Assembly: GCA_034003725.1 (NCBI GenBank)
Contig: JAVEYB010000004.1
Coordinates: forward strand, 186,001 to 250,000
DNA from: Candidatus Zixiibacteriota bacterium
GTDB taxonomy: Bacteria > Zixibacteria > MSB-5A5 > GN15 > FEB-12
Reading direction: 5' to 3'
DNA: 64,000 nucleotides
Shown here: in pieces, positions 42,401 through 51,537 of the stretch
Numbering within the stretch: position 1 is the stretch's first letter
Layout of the letters: each line of letters starts with the position of its first letter
The notes under the pieces: model-generated
Database searches by the model: none
The model's input: the letters and a program-made list of their open reading frames with translations, nothing else
Told to the model about the DNA's origin: nothing
Made by a program: the position numbers and the translations under genes

Positions 42401-43060
42401 CTAAAGGCGGAAGCCGATAGTCAGGGCGACGTTGCGGTTTTTGATGTGTTCGTCGCTCGCCATGTGGTACAGGTCGGACGGACTCTCGGAATCCATGATC
42501 TCGTTCCACTCGTCGGGATCATACACTTTGACCATGCCGATCGTGTAGCGGAGATCGAAGACCAATCGCTTATAGGTCAAATCGCCGCCAAACGCAAAGC
42601 CAAGATCAAAGGAGTTCGAGGCATCGCCCATGTCCCGGACGTCAGAAATGATACTCGACTGGAATTCGGCCGAGGTCAACAAAGCGATAGCTGGTCCGCA
42701 GAACAGATGCGGTTTCACGGTTCGGTCCGGTGAGAAGCAGTATTTCAACAGCACCGGCAACTCGAAGTACTGGTGTCTCCAGTTGCGCCCACCGATGATT
42801 TCCCCTCCGGCGCCCTTCCCGGTAAAATACAACTCGGGTTGAAGGGCGACTTTGGGTGAAAGACCGTAGTTTACGAAGACACCGATCACCCCTCCTACGA
42901 AACTGTCGTAGCCTTCAAACTCGGAGATATTGGTGCCGATGGTGGCAAAGTCGAGGCCCATTTTGACGCCGTAGCCGGTGACGCCGGGGACGTACTGGTC
43001 GGCCTGCGCCGTAGCACTAATCAGAAGTGCCAGCGGGATCAATGCGGCGATTGATTTCAC
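42401..43060 (-). CDS. Outer-membrane beta-barrel protein (porin-like)
   Basis: The 219-residue protein has a signal peptide (VKSIAALIPLALLISATAQA) and a small-barrel pattern: YGVKMGLDFATIGTNISEFE, GVFVNYGLSPKVALQPELYF, YFELPVLLKYCFSPDRTVKP and a final strand NRNVALTIGFRL ending in Leu. The PELYF and ELPVLLKY segments are typical of the OMP_b-brl_2 family of the FCB group. I chose a GTG start at 43060 because GGAGG lies 5 nt before it and the signal peptide begins there; the frame extends 26 codons upstream with no support. Its function is unknown. Confidence 0.8.
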   Translation of the reverse strand: MKSIAALIPLALLISATAQADQYVPGVTGYGVKMGLDFATIGTNISEFEGYDSFVGGVIGVFVNYGLSPKVALQPELYFTGKGAGGEIIGGRNWRHQYFELPVLLKYCFSPDRTVKPHLFCGPAIALLTSAEFQSSIISDVRDMGDASNSFDLGFAFGGDLTYKRLVFDLRYTIGMVKVYDPDEWNEIMDSESPSDLYHMASDEHIKNRNVALTIGFRL

Positions 43061-43491
43061 GATTCCTCCAACATGCGAAACGATTACGTTGTCGGTGCGC
43101 GGTCGATCGGATACGGGGTTGTCGGCCAAGAGAGCCAATGCACAGTGTCAATGATCGACAATTCAATCTATTCTGTCAACAGGGAGAGGAGGTTAATGCG
43201 AACGATTGTGAAACGTACCGTGGCGTCCGAGGGGGACCGTGGTGCACGAGGACGTACACCACGCACGTACCGTGGCATCCGGGGGGAACCGCGGTGCACG
43301 AGGACATACACCACGCACGATCCGTGGCATTCCGGAGAGAACCGTGGTGCACGAGGACGTACACCACGCACGATCCTTAGCCGGTGCGTGTCAGCAGCGC
43401 GTGCGGTCAGGTTGCCGCAGAAACCGTCGGGTCGGGTGAATTGCTCAAAGAGCTGACCCTCGGCTCCGTGTCAGGCCGGAGCGTCTCGCGA
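43061..43491. other. Intergenic region holding the tandem repeat
   Basis: The gap between the barrel and DinB-like genes holds the three-copy array at 43236-43372. Frames crossing the array encode only repeated HEDVHHAR/ARGRTPRT-type peptides in several frames, which is the mark of a DNA repeat rather than a gene. Confidence 0.6.
43236..43372 (+). repeat. Tandem array of three 52-53 bp repeats
   Basis: Three copies of a 32-bp core (43236-43267, 43288-43319, 43341-43372) are spaced 52 and 53 bp apart. The core starts ACCGTGGTGCACGAGGAC and ends ACACCACGCACG; GTGGTGCAC and GTACACCAC pair around GAGGAC with one mismatch. The 20-21 bp between cores is itself repeated (CCGTGGCATCCGG, CCGTGGCATTCCGG), so the whole unit is tandem. 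Related single copies lie at 33986-34014 and 35233-35259. Confidence 0.85.
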
Positions 43492-44064
43492 CTACCCGGG
43501 GAGTACGCCGGCGTCGCGCATGAGATGTTTCAGAAGCAGAATCTGACCGTAGTGGCCGGAGAAGTGTTCCAGCACGTGATACAGCGTCCACCCGTAGGAG
43601 ATCTTCGATTTTTTTGGGGTGACATAACAGGCGTCCAGATCGCGGTCGCGCCATGTTTTCAGCTCGCGATGCACTCTCCGGCGGGCTTTGGTCAGGACCG
43701 CGAGATACCGTTCGAGCGTGTAGCCGCGAAGGTATTCCGGGTGCGTGCCATCGGCTGCCAGCGGCAGACCATCGTCTTCGAACCCGCACACGTCGACAAC
43801 GATCTTTTTGCCTTTCGGCTCCCACGGAATCTCGTTTGCCGCGACCGCCACCCACCAGACCTCCGCCAGCGCGAGATGCGCCAGCAGCATGCCAATGGTG
43901 TTCATGCCGGGCCGCATCTGCCACTCGAGGTGCTCGACGGTCATCTGCTTGATGTCGACTTTAAGCGACCTCAACTGATCATCCAACTGGGCGGCCAGCA
44001 GGCCGATTTTCCCCTGGGTTTTGGGGTCGTAGCCACGAGCAGGCTTCAATTGCAGGGTTTTCAT
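43492..44064 (-). CDS. DinB-like/DUF664 family protein
   Basis: The 190-residue protein shows the four-helix DinB pattern with three potential metal-binding histidines: one in TIGMLLAHLALAEVWW (about residue 65) and two in LYHVLEHFSGHYGQILLLK (about 165-175). Related proteins are thiol-dependent transferases or of unknown role. There is no signal peptide. GGAGA lies 5 nt before the ATG at 44064; the 15 codons upstream in frame are not needed. It is 74 bp downstream of the DMT transporter gene on the same strand and may share its transcript. A substrate cannot be inferred. Confidence 0.78.
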   Translation of the reverse strand: MKTLQLKPARGYDPKTQGKIGLLAAQLDDQLRSLKVDIKQMTVEHLEWQMRPGMNTIGMLLAHLALAEVWWVAVAANEIPWEPKGKKIVVDVCGFEDDGLPLAADGTHPEYLRGYTLERYLAVLTKARRRVHRELKTWRDRDLDACYVTPKKSKISYGWTLYHVLEHFSGHYGQILLLKHLMRDAGVLPG

Positions 44065-44138
44065 CGGATTCTCCGTATTGCTTATCGCGGCACGTCCGAA
44101 GGTGAACATGGCCGACGATGGTTGTTAGGGCAGCAGAC

Positions 44139-45065
44139 TTATCGATTGTCCTCGGGCAGGCCCACTTTCGCGGCCCGCTGGGCGCCGACATAGATCGCCA
44201 CCAGCGTGATTGCGGCCCCCAATAGCTGAGTCGGTCCCAGCCGCTCGGCGAAAAACAGCATCCCCCACACCGTGGCCAGGGTCGGCTGCAGCAGAAGCAC
44301 GAGACCGGTCCGGGACGCTTCGAGGCGCGCCATCGACCGGACGATAATCATCCACGCGGCTGCCTGTACCACGATACCAAGCACGCTCACGACCGCGAAA
44401 TCGCGCACGGTCGGCGGCATCATAGGATCACCTTCGATGACCCCCGCGACGCCGAGAAAGACCGAGGATATCAACGACGTCCACGCCATGAAGGCGATCG
44501 GTTCGAGGCGCTGGGGCTGGTGCGACGCGCGCTTCAGCGTGATAAGGTAGCTCGCATAGGCGATCCCGGTCGCGAGGCCGAAGGCCACACCCTCGAGATA
44601 TCGGGTCGTGAGTGCCACTTCCCCCCCGACCCCGACCAGCAGGACCACTCCGGCCATGGCGCTCAGAGCGGCAAAGACGAAGGTAGCGGTAAGCCGTTCG
44701 TGGAAGATGAGGACACCGAGCAGCGAGGTCGCAAAGACCTGTGTGTTGCCCAGAATGGTCGCCATTCCGGCGCCAGTGTACAGTATGGACTTGTGCCAGA
44801 CGAACAGATCGATGAAAAAGACGAACCCCGCCAGAAGGGAGAATTTCCACAGTCCTTTCGGGAGGATCAGCGAACGGCCGGCCGCGGCCGCGAGCGGCAC
44901 CAGCGCCAGGCCGCCGATCAGGGTTCGCCAGAAAGCAATTGCAGTCGGCCCCATCGAGACGGTGTCGATCATCTTGACGAACACCGGGGCGAAACTTATC
45001 AGCACGGCTCCGAGGACGAGCGTGGCAAGCGGCGGGATTCCGGGATGCTTCGCGGACAACGACAT
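44139..45065 (-). CDS. EamA/DMT-family transporter
   Basis: The 308-residue inner-membrane protein has ten predicted helices in two EamA repeats, with family motifs FAPVFVKMIDTVSMGPTAIA, FWRTLIGGLALVPLA, GNTQVFATSLLGVLIFHERL and, at the end, LQPTLATVWGMLFFAERLGP. It probably exports a small metabolite. It differs clearly from the paralogue at 34196-35134. The start MSLSAKHPG at 45065 is preferred on length, although no ribosome site is visible and a GTG at 45113 remains possible. It is divergent from the adhesin gene and precedes the DinB-like gene. Confidence 0.88.
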   Translation of the reverse strand: MSLSAKHPGIPPLATLVLGAVLISFAPVFVKMIDTVSMGPTAIAFWRTLIGGLALVPLAAAAGRSLILPKGLWKFSLLAGFVFFIDLFVWHKSILYTGAGMATILGNTQVFATSLLGVLIFHERLTATFVFAALSAMAGVVLLVGVGGEVALTTRYLEGVAFGLATGIAYASYLITLKRASHQPQRLEPIAFMAWTSLISSVFLGVAGVIEGDPMMPPTVRDFAVVSVLGIVVQAAAWMIIVRSMARLEASRTGLVLLLQPTLATVWGMLFFAERLGPTQLLGAAITLVAIYVGAQRAAKVGLPEDNR

Positions 45066-45302
45066 GGCGGGAGGATAACGCTCCCCGGTCCGTACGCAAA
45101 GGGAATAATGCACGCTGGCGGTCGCCGGATTTGCCCCGATATTCCGTTGCGCGCCAATCCGGCCGCAGTCACCCGATCAACGTGGTATCGTCTGCCCGCG
45201 ACTCCTTTTTTGACCGGTTATTGTCAAGCACTGACTCCATGTTCCGATATACTCCATACAATGTGTAAACAACCCTATTTGCTACCCTTGAGGAGCGGGA
45301 TT

Positions 45303-48300
45303 ATGCTTCTGTCTAAAAATTCGATTGTCGGGCTCTGTGGACTGCTCTGCCTGCTGCTGGCAACGGGCGGTTCGGTTCAGGCGGACCACGTTTACTGGAT
45401 GAATCCTTCGGGAGGCCTTTGGAATGTCGGCTCCAACTGGAACACCGGCACGCCGCCTACGGCGACGGACATTGCCTACATCAACTACGACGGCACGTTT
45501 TTCGTCACGCTGAATACCAACGCAACCGTGCAGGGTCTCAATCTCGGCGGTTACAGCGGAACGCAGACTTTGCTGTGCAACAGCTGGGAGCTGACGGTCA
45601 ACGGATCGCTGAATATCGACAGCAACGGCGCTCTCGATCTTCAGAGTTCCGCCGTTCACACCAGCGGCGATTTCATTCTCACGAACGACGGAACTATCAG
45701 CTGCGATAATTCCGATATCGAACTGAAGATCACCAATGCTGCGACCATGCTGGTGACCAACACGTGTTCGTTCGCCCGGACGTTTCTCAACGACACCACC
45801 GGGACGCTGACGCTCGAAGGCAACCCGACTGCCAGCGCCGACCTGACGGTCGCCGGTACTTTCACCAACCGAGGCACGATCGACATGACGTCGTCATGGC
45901 CGGTTACCACGACAACCGCCATACTGACGGTTCCCAACGAGCCGCTGGTAAACGAACCGACGGGCCGGATAAACGCTCTGCTCGGAGCCAGCTTCTCCTC
46001 GGCGTCAATCCGCCAGCTTGAAGCGGAGATTCAGAACGCCGGGACGATCACGGCGGTGTCGACAGGTATGAGCATCATGGCATACGGCGCCGCGCATACC
46101 AACTCCGGCATGATGTACGCGCAGGGCGGCACAATCGGTTTCAGCCAGCTCGCCAGCGACCAGACGTTCGAGAGCACGGGAGACATTACGACCGATCCCG
46201 GTGCGGGGCTCGCGTTCGCGGGCGATACCTGTTGGATCTCGACCGCGGGAGTTGCCAACGGGGGGACGCTCACATTCCAGAGTGCCGAGGTATATTTCGA
46301 TGCGGCGTTTCTCAATGACGGGCGAATCGAACTCACCGGCGCGAATACGAACCTGTCGCTGGCCGATACGCTATACAACGACGGCACGTTGTACATGGTC
46401 AACGCCAACCTGATCGGCTCCGCACCGATCGTCAACCTGGATTCGCTCAAACTGGTGAACTCCGACGTGGACGTGAAGTGCATCAACGACGGCGTAGTGC
46501 ACGCCACGATCAACGGAGAGTTTGCGGGCGAATTCGTGTCGATGCCGGGATCGAAAGTGGTGTCTGAAGCGACGGCCTCGAACTGGTGCATAGTCGCATT
46601 CGACCATTCATGGGTGAACCACGGCGAGATCGAACTGACGCAGTCCGGCTGGCAGGCGTCGTACGTAAGCCTTCTGAACCTGGCTGACACGCTCGTCAAC
46701 GCCGCCGACGGCGTCATCACCGCTGCGGCAGGAACCGGTTCTCCGGCGGGGTCGCGATACATCTCGGCCCAGCTGATCAATGCGGGAGCTATAAACGTCA
46801 CCGGAGCATCGCTGTATATATCGCAGAGCGGCGCGGTGCACGAGAACGCCGGCTCGATCACCCTTACCGGCGGCAATGTCACGGTCAGCGACAAATTCGC
46901 ACACACCGGCGACATCGCGATCGATACCACGTACCAGTTTGTTTTTAACGGCACGAGGGCGACGCTCGCGGGCGGTTCCATCACGGGAACCGGCAGGTTC
47001 GACAATGACAACGATACCATTCATGTTACCGGACCGGTCAGCAACGCGGCGCGCATGTACCTCGGGGAGGCGACGCTGCTGATTGACGATACGCTCACGA
47101 ACGACAATATGCTGTATTTCGGCGGCACCGATGGAACGGGCAGCGGAGCGATACTGAATCGCGGCGATTTGAATTTCGCCGGCGGCTCCAGCGTCGGTTT
47201 CGGCGTCGTCAACGAAGGGATGCTCGTGGCCGAACTGACCAACACGATCGGCGGGACGTTCAGCAACGGTATCGGCGACACGACGGTCGTGCTGGGCAAT
47301 TCGCTCGGTTCCGCGACGCTGACTATTTCGAATGGACTTTCGAACTACGGCACGATCCTGTTGACCTCCGAGGCTGCCAATGACGTCACGACAGCCACGC
47401 TGGCGGTTTCGTCGGGTTCACTCACCAACAGCACCAGCGGCGTTATCGTCTCGGATGCCGGTCAGTCTACCGGCGGTGAGCGTTACCTGACGGCGCAGGT
47501 CGTCAATCAGGGCACGATTCGATCGAGCGGGCTCAAGCTGGTGGTAAACAAGTCCGCGGCCGCGCACAGCAACAGCGGAACGCTCGAGGTCGGCGACGCG
47601 GCCATGGAGTTCACGCTGGCGGGCGGCGGCACGCTGTCGAACTCAGGCGAGATCAACCTGAATAACCTGGCGACGCTGACAATCGACCAGGGATCGTTCA
47701 CCAATACGATAGTCGGGCGCGTCACGGGGACCGGTTCGATGAACCTGTATACGACCACGTTGTCTTTCGACGGTTACATCGAACCGGGCGAGTCGCCCGG
47801 CCGGATCAATATGCAGACGAACAATTTCGATATGGACACCGACGCCCAGCTGAATATCGAAATTGCCGGGTTGACCGCAACCACCGAGCATGACCAGCTG
47901 TATATCACCGAGAATGCCGGATTCGGCGGAGTCCTTGACATCGACCTGATCGACGGATACATCCCGAGTGTGGGCGACAGCTTCAAGGTCTGCGCGTACA
48001 ACGCCCGGACGGGCAACTTCCTCGGTATCCTCGGACTGTCACAGCACGGCGTGATCTTTGACACGAACTTCACGGCCGACGGGCTGTGGATCGTGACCGA
48101 TTCGATCGACAACGAAGCGCCGGTCATCTCCGCCATGCCGTCGACCCTTGAATTCGCAAACGACACAACCGGATATCTGCTGATCTGGAACTATGTCAGC
48201 GACGACTGGACCAGCGACACCAACATGACGTATGATTTCGTGGTCTCAAACGACTCGCTGTTGTACGACCTGAACGCAGCCGGCGTGCTGGTGCTGACCG

Positions 48301-49301
48301 CCGAGAGCGGTTTCACGGGCGCGGTTGAACTGGTCCTGACGGCAACCGACGAGCACGGTGCGTCGGCGACCGACACCACCACCGTTACCGTCACTGCCTC
48401 CAACACGCCGCCGGCGATCACCGGTCTGCCGGCAGACGTGGAGTTCAGAACCGATTCGACCTACGAGCTTGACATATTCGCGGCGGTATCCGACGCCGAG
48501 ACCGATGATTCCCTGCTGACGTACACGTTCACGACCGGCAACGATTCTCTGGTCGCGTCGTGGACACTCGCCACGGGTATCGTTACCATGTCAGCAACCG
48601 GAGGATTTGTCGGAAGCGCGGATCTGGTGATCGATGTGGAGGACGGCGACGGCGGTTCGGCTCTCGACACTGTCTCAGTCACGGTAACGGCGTTGCCCGC
48701 CGTTCCGCCGGTGGTTGATCTTCCGGACAGCGTCGGGTTTGACGCCAACGACTCGGCCACACTTGACATTTTTGCGCTGGTGACCGACGACAGCGACGAC
48801 ACGCTGCTGACCTACACGTTCAGTGTAACCAACGACTCGCTCTTTGTCGCGTTCGACAGCGCCACCGGGGTTCTGACGCTGACCGCCGATGTCGATTACG
48901 CCGGCGTTTGCTGGCTGCGGCTGGAGGTGACCGATCCGGGTGCGCTCGGCGACGAAGACAGCTGCGAGGTTTACGTATTCCCGGCGCTTGGCGCGGGCGA
49001 TCCGGATGAACCGGCGCTGCCGATGGAGTATGCGCTGGCGCAAAACTACCCGAATCCCTTCAACCCGTCCACGACGATCGAGTTTTCACTGCCGGTCAGC
49101 GGCCCGGTACGCCTGGTGGTCTACAACATTCTCGGTGAGGCCGTTCGCACGCTCACCGATCGCACCTGGCCGGCCGGGACGCATCGACTTGTCTGGCGGG
49201 GGACCGACCAGAGTGGCCGGAGTTTGTCCAGCGGCGTCTATTTCTATCGCCTCGAGTCGAATGAATTCTCGGAGACTCGAAAGATGCTTCTGCTGAAGTA
49301 A
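45303..49301 (+). CDS. Large secreted adhesin-like protein with sorting tail
   Basis: The 1332-residue protein has a signal peptide (LSKNSIVGLCGLLCLLLATG), then about 850 residues of short repeated strands with Asn/Gly/Thr turns (FTNRGTIDMTSS, NDGTLYMVNANL, NSGTLEVGDAAM), which suggests a right-handed beta-solenoid like autotransporter passengers. Three cadherin/Ig-like repeats follow (about 936-1229, each with a PSTLEFANDTTGYLL- or DSVGFDANDSATLDIF-like start and a TDEHGASATDTTTVTV-like end). The last 80 residues are a sorting tail (NYPNPFNPSTTIEFSLP to RKMLLLK). It probably sits on or leaves the cell surface. GAGGAG lies 7 nt before the ATG at 45303. It is a single gene. Confidence 0.85.
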   Translation: MLLSKNSIVGLCGLLCLLLATGGSVQADHVYWMNPSGGLWNVGSNWNTGTPPTATDIAYINYDGTFFVTLNTNATVQGLNLGGYSGTQTLLCNSWELTVNGSLNIDSNGALDLQSSAVHTSGDFILTNDGTISCDNSDIELKITNAATMLVTNTCSFARTFLNDTTGTLTLEGNPTASADLTVAGTFTNRGTIDMTSSWPVTTTTAILTVPNEPLVNEPTGRINALLGASFSSASIRQLEAEIQNAGTITAVSTGMSIMAYGAAHTNSGMMYAQGGTIGFSQLASDQTFESTGDITTDPGAGLAFAGDTCWISTAGVANGGTLTFQSAEVYFDAAFLNDGRIELTGANTNLSLADTLYNDGTLYMVNANLIGSAPIVNLDSLKLVNSDVDVKCINDGVVHATINGEFAGEFVSMPGSKVVSEATASNWCIVAFDHSWVNHGEIELTQSGWQASYVSLLNLADTLVNAADGVITAAAGTGSPAGSRYISAQLINAGAINVTGASLYISQSGAVHENAGSITLTGGNVTVSDKFAHTGDIAIDTTYQFVFNGTRATLAGGSITGTGRFDNDNDTIHVTGPVSNAARMYLGEATLLIDDTLTNDNMLYFGGTDGTGSGAILNRGDLNFAGGSSVGFGVVNEGMLVAELTNTIGGTFSNGIGDTTVVLGNSLGSATLTISNGLSNYGTILLTSEAANDVTTATLAVSSGSLTNSTSGVIVSDAGQSTGGERYLTAQVVNQGTIRSSGLKLVVNKSAAAHSNSGTLEVGDAAMEFTLAGGGTLSNSGEINLNNLATLTIDQGSFTNTIVGRVTGTGSMNLYTTTLSFDGYIEPGESPGRINMQTNNFDMDTDAQLNIEIAGLTATTEHDQLYITENAGFGGVLDIDLIDGYIPSVGDSFKVCAYNARTGNFLGILGLSQHGVIFDTNFTADGLWIVTDSIDNEAPVISAMPSTLEFANDTTGYLLIWNYVSDDWTSDTNMTYDFVVSNDSLLYDLNAAGVLVLTAESGFTGAVELVLTATDEHGASATDTTTVTVTASNTPPAITGLPADVEFRTDSTYELDIFAAVSDAETDDSLLTYTFTTGNDSLVASWTLATGIVTMSATGGFVGSADLVIDVEDGDGGSALDTVSVTVTALPAVPPVVDLPDSVGFDANDSATLDIFALVTDDSDDTLLTYTFSVTNDSLFVAFDSATGVLTLTADVDYAGVCWLRLEVTDPGALGDEDSCEVYVFPALGAGDPDEPALPMEYALAQNYPNPFNPSTTIEFSLPVSGPVRLVVYNILGEAVRTLTDRTWPAGTHRLVWRGTDQSGRSLSSGVYFYRLESNEFSETRKMLLLK

Positions 49302-49323
49302 TCGCCACGAGCCCACACAAAAC

Positions 49324-49360
49324 AGCGGGCCGGTCGATTCGACCGGCCTGCTTTCTCTTT
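49324..49360. terminator. Bidirectional terminator between the adhesin gene and pckA
   Basis: GGCCGGTC (49328-49335) and GACCGGCC (49341-49348) form a stem with loop GATTC. On the plus strand it is followed by TGCTTTCTCTTT, and on the minus strand by CGCTGTTTTG, so it can serve both convergent genes. Confidence 0.8.
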
Positions 49361-49385
49361 GAGGAATGAAATTCCCCGTACGGTA

Positions 49386-50984
49386 TCAGAGCCGGGGACC
49401 GGCCTGTTTGATCTGATCCGAGGATTCCGACTCGAACTGCTTGAAATTCTCGACAAACATGGCCGCCACCTTGCGCGCCTTCTCGTCGTAGGCGCTTTTG
49501 TCCTTCCATGTGTTCCGGGGCCAGAGCTCGTCGGACGGCACGCCTTCGCAACGGGTCGGCACGCGAAGACCGAACAATTCGTCGGTCCGGTACTCGACCG
49601 AATCCAGCGCTCCCTCGAGGGCCGCGTTGAGCAGTGCGCGCGTATGCTTGATCGGCATCCGGTGTCCTTCGCCGTACGGTCCGCCGGTCCATCCGGTGTT
49701 GACCAACCAGCAGTTGACCTTGTGTTCGCGGATCTTCTGCGCCAGCAATTCCGCATACCGCGACGGGTGCAGCACCATAAACGGCGCGCCGAAACACGCC
49801 GAGAAGGTCGCTGTCGGCTCGCTGACGCCTCGTTCCGTCCCCGCTACCTTGGCCGTGTATCCCGATATGAAGTGGTACATGGCCTGCTCCGGGGTCAGCT
49901 TCGATATCGGCGGCAACACCCCGAACGCATCGGCCGTGAGCATGACGATGTTTTTCGGATGACCGCCCATGGATTCTTTCAGCGCGTTGGGAATATGCGA
50001 CAGCGGATACGCCGCACGGGTGTTCTCGGTCAGACTGTCATCGTCCAGGTCGAGCCGGCGGGTAATCATATCGTAACCCACGTTTTCGAGGATGGTACCG
50101 AACTTCCGCGTCGTCTCGTAGATTTCCGGTTCGGATTCTTTCGACAGACGGATCACTTTCGCGTAGCAGCCGCCCTCGAAATTGAACACACCCTCCTTGC
50201 TCCATCCGTGTTCGTCGTCGCCGATGAGCTTTCGCTTCGGGTCCGCGGAAAGGGTCGTCTTGCCGGTGCCGGACAGACCGAAGAAAACCGCGACATCTCC
50301 CTTCTCGCCGACATTGGCACTGCAGTGCATGGATAGCACGTTGTCGAGCGGCAGCAGGTAGTTCAGCACGGTGAAGATCGATTTTTTGATTTCGCCGGCA
50401 TAGCTGGTTCCACCGATCAGGACCAGCTTTTTGGCGAGGTTCAACAGAATGAACGCTTCGGAGTTCGTGCCGTCGATCTCCGGGATCGCCTGGAAATTCG
50501 GAGCGTGGAGGATGGTGAATTCGGGCTTGTGATCGACGAGTTCCTCCGGTTTCGCCTGAATGAACAGGTTGCGCGCAAACAGCGAATGCCAGGCCCGGAT
50601 CGTCACCACCCGAATAGGCAGCCGGTAGCGCGAATCATACCCGGCGAAACAATCCTGTATCCAGACGTCGCGATCCTGCAGGTACGCCTGGAAGCGGCGA
50701 AACATGTTGTCGAAGACCTGCTGAGAAATCGGCTTGTTCACCTTTCCCCACCACACGTGGTCCTTGCTGCTCGGCTCCTCGACAATGAACTTGTCCCTGG
50801 CGGCTCGTCCGGTGTGCAGTCCCGTCCGCACTACGATCGGCCCCAGGTGCGTCAGGTATCCTTCACCGTTTTTGATGATGTCTTCGTACAGAAGCGGCGT
50901 GTTGTGGTTCCAGTGCTCCTTGCGAACGTTCAGAATGTTGTGCGTATCAAGTCCATACTTGCTGCGCAGGCGTTCTGCCGCCAT
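49386..50984 (-). CDS. pckA: Phosphoenolpyruvate carboxykinase (ATP)
   Basis: The 532-residue enzyme converts oxaloacetate and ATP to phosphoenolpyruvate, the entry step of gluconeogenesis. It has the P-loop [14 protein letters not shown] (236-249), metal-binding segments [20 protein letters not shown] and [20 protein letters not shown], and late [18 protein letters not shown]. It matches the ATP-dependent rather than the GTP family. A GAGGAG ribosome site lies 9 nt upstream of the ATG. It is a single gene, transcribed toward the adhesin gene and sharing a terminator with it. Together with Pgi and the pentose phosphate enzymes it supports sugar synthesis from organic acids or amino acids. Confidence 0.96.
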   Translation of the reverse strand: MAAERLRSKYGLDTHNILNVRKEHWNHNTPLLYEDIIKNGEGYLTHLGPIVVRTGLHTGRAARDKFIVEEPSSKDHVWWGKVNKPISQQVFDNMFRRFQAYLQDRDVWIQDCFAGYDSRYRLPIRVVTIRAWHSLFARNLFIQAKPEELVDHKPEFTILHAPNFQAIPEIDGTNSEAFILLNLAKKLVLIGGTSYAGEIKKSIFTVLNYLLPLDNVLSMHCSANVGEKGDVAVFFGLSGTGKTTLSADPKRKLIGDDEHGWSKEGVFNFEGGCYAKVIRLSKESEPEIYETTRKFGTILENVGYDMITRRLDLDDDSLTENTRAAYPLSHIPNALKESMGGHPKNIVMLTADAFGVLPPISKLTPEQAMYHFISGYTAKVAGTERGVSEPTATFSACFGAPFMVLHPSRYAELLAQKIREHKVNCWLVNTGWTGGPYGEGHRMPIKHTRALLNAALEGALDSVEYRTDELFGLRVPTRCEGVPSDELWPRNTWKDKSAYDEKARKVAAMFVENFKQFESESSDQIKQAGPRL

Positions 50985-51537
50985 AGGCGTACTCCTCTTT
51001 TGGTACAGGTATGATCAGACGATTGTGCGTTCGAGATTCTATATAGAGAATGTTGCCCGGCCCGCAGTGTTTCGGACAACAGCATCAGGATATCAATTTC
51101 GCCGGGAAAACTCAATAATGAACCGACTTTAGCAACGATATCCACATTCGCACGGCGAGGTTGCGGTGCCCGAGCAGTGCAGCGACGGGGGCGCCGAGCG
51201 AGCAATCGCCGCCTCCTTCGTAGCTATTCCGATACACATTACCATCTTTCACTCTGACGACCGTGTCACGGCAGGATGTCACTCTTCGTCGAAACATGCT
51301 GATTTTCAGTAACTTATACGGCTCGTTGTGTTGTTGCCCGGAAAAAGAGACAAACAATAGTGGATTTCTTAGTCGAAAAATCTTGGTGTCGCGTCAATCG
51401 TGACGTATAATAAGGTACCTGCGCTAGACGACTTGCTTGTTGTCCCCCGTTGTTCCGGAATGATTCGGCCGCCGGAACCCAACACTGTGCGGCAAGACAT
51501 CGTGTCATTCTCACGCCTGGCCGAAAAGGAGGTTGCC
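50985..51537. other. Divergent intergenic region with promoter and long leader
   Basis: This 553-bp gap separates pckA (minus) from the KamA-family gene (plus). It contains a good plus-strand promoter at 51383-51411 and an inverted repeat TTCCGG (51453-51458)/CCGGAA (51472-51477) in the resulting leader of about 120 nt. An AT-rich TATATAGAAT on the minus strand near 51035-51045 may be part of the pckA promoter. No gene is seen. Confidence 0.5.
51383..51411 (+). promoter_or_regulatory. Sigma-70 promoter of the KamA-family gene
   Basis: TTGGTG (51383-51388), a 17-bp spacer and a perfect TATAAT (51406-51411) are well placed. Transcription would start near 51418, leaving an untranslated leader of about 120 nt before the start codon at 51538. 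Confidence 0.65.

Noticed and set aside
43236-43372. CRISPR array
   Set aside because: There are only three copies, the intervals (20-21 bp) are near-identical to each other rather than unique, and no cas gene is in the window.
44520-45302. Plus-strand frame extending the adhesin gene 261 codons upstream
   Set aside because: It runs antisense through the DMT transporter gene, is rich in charged low-complexity residues and has no ribosome site; a signal peptide with GAGGAG begins at 45303.
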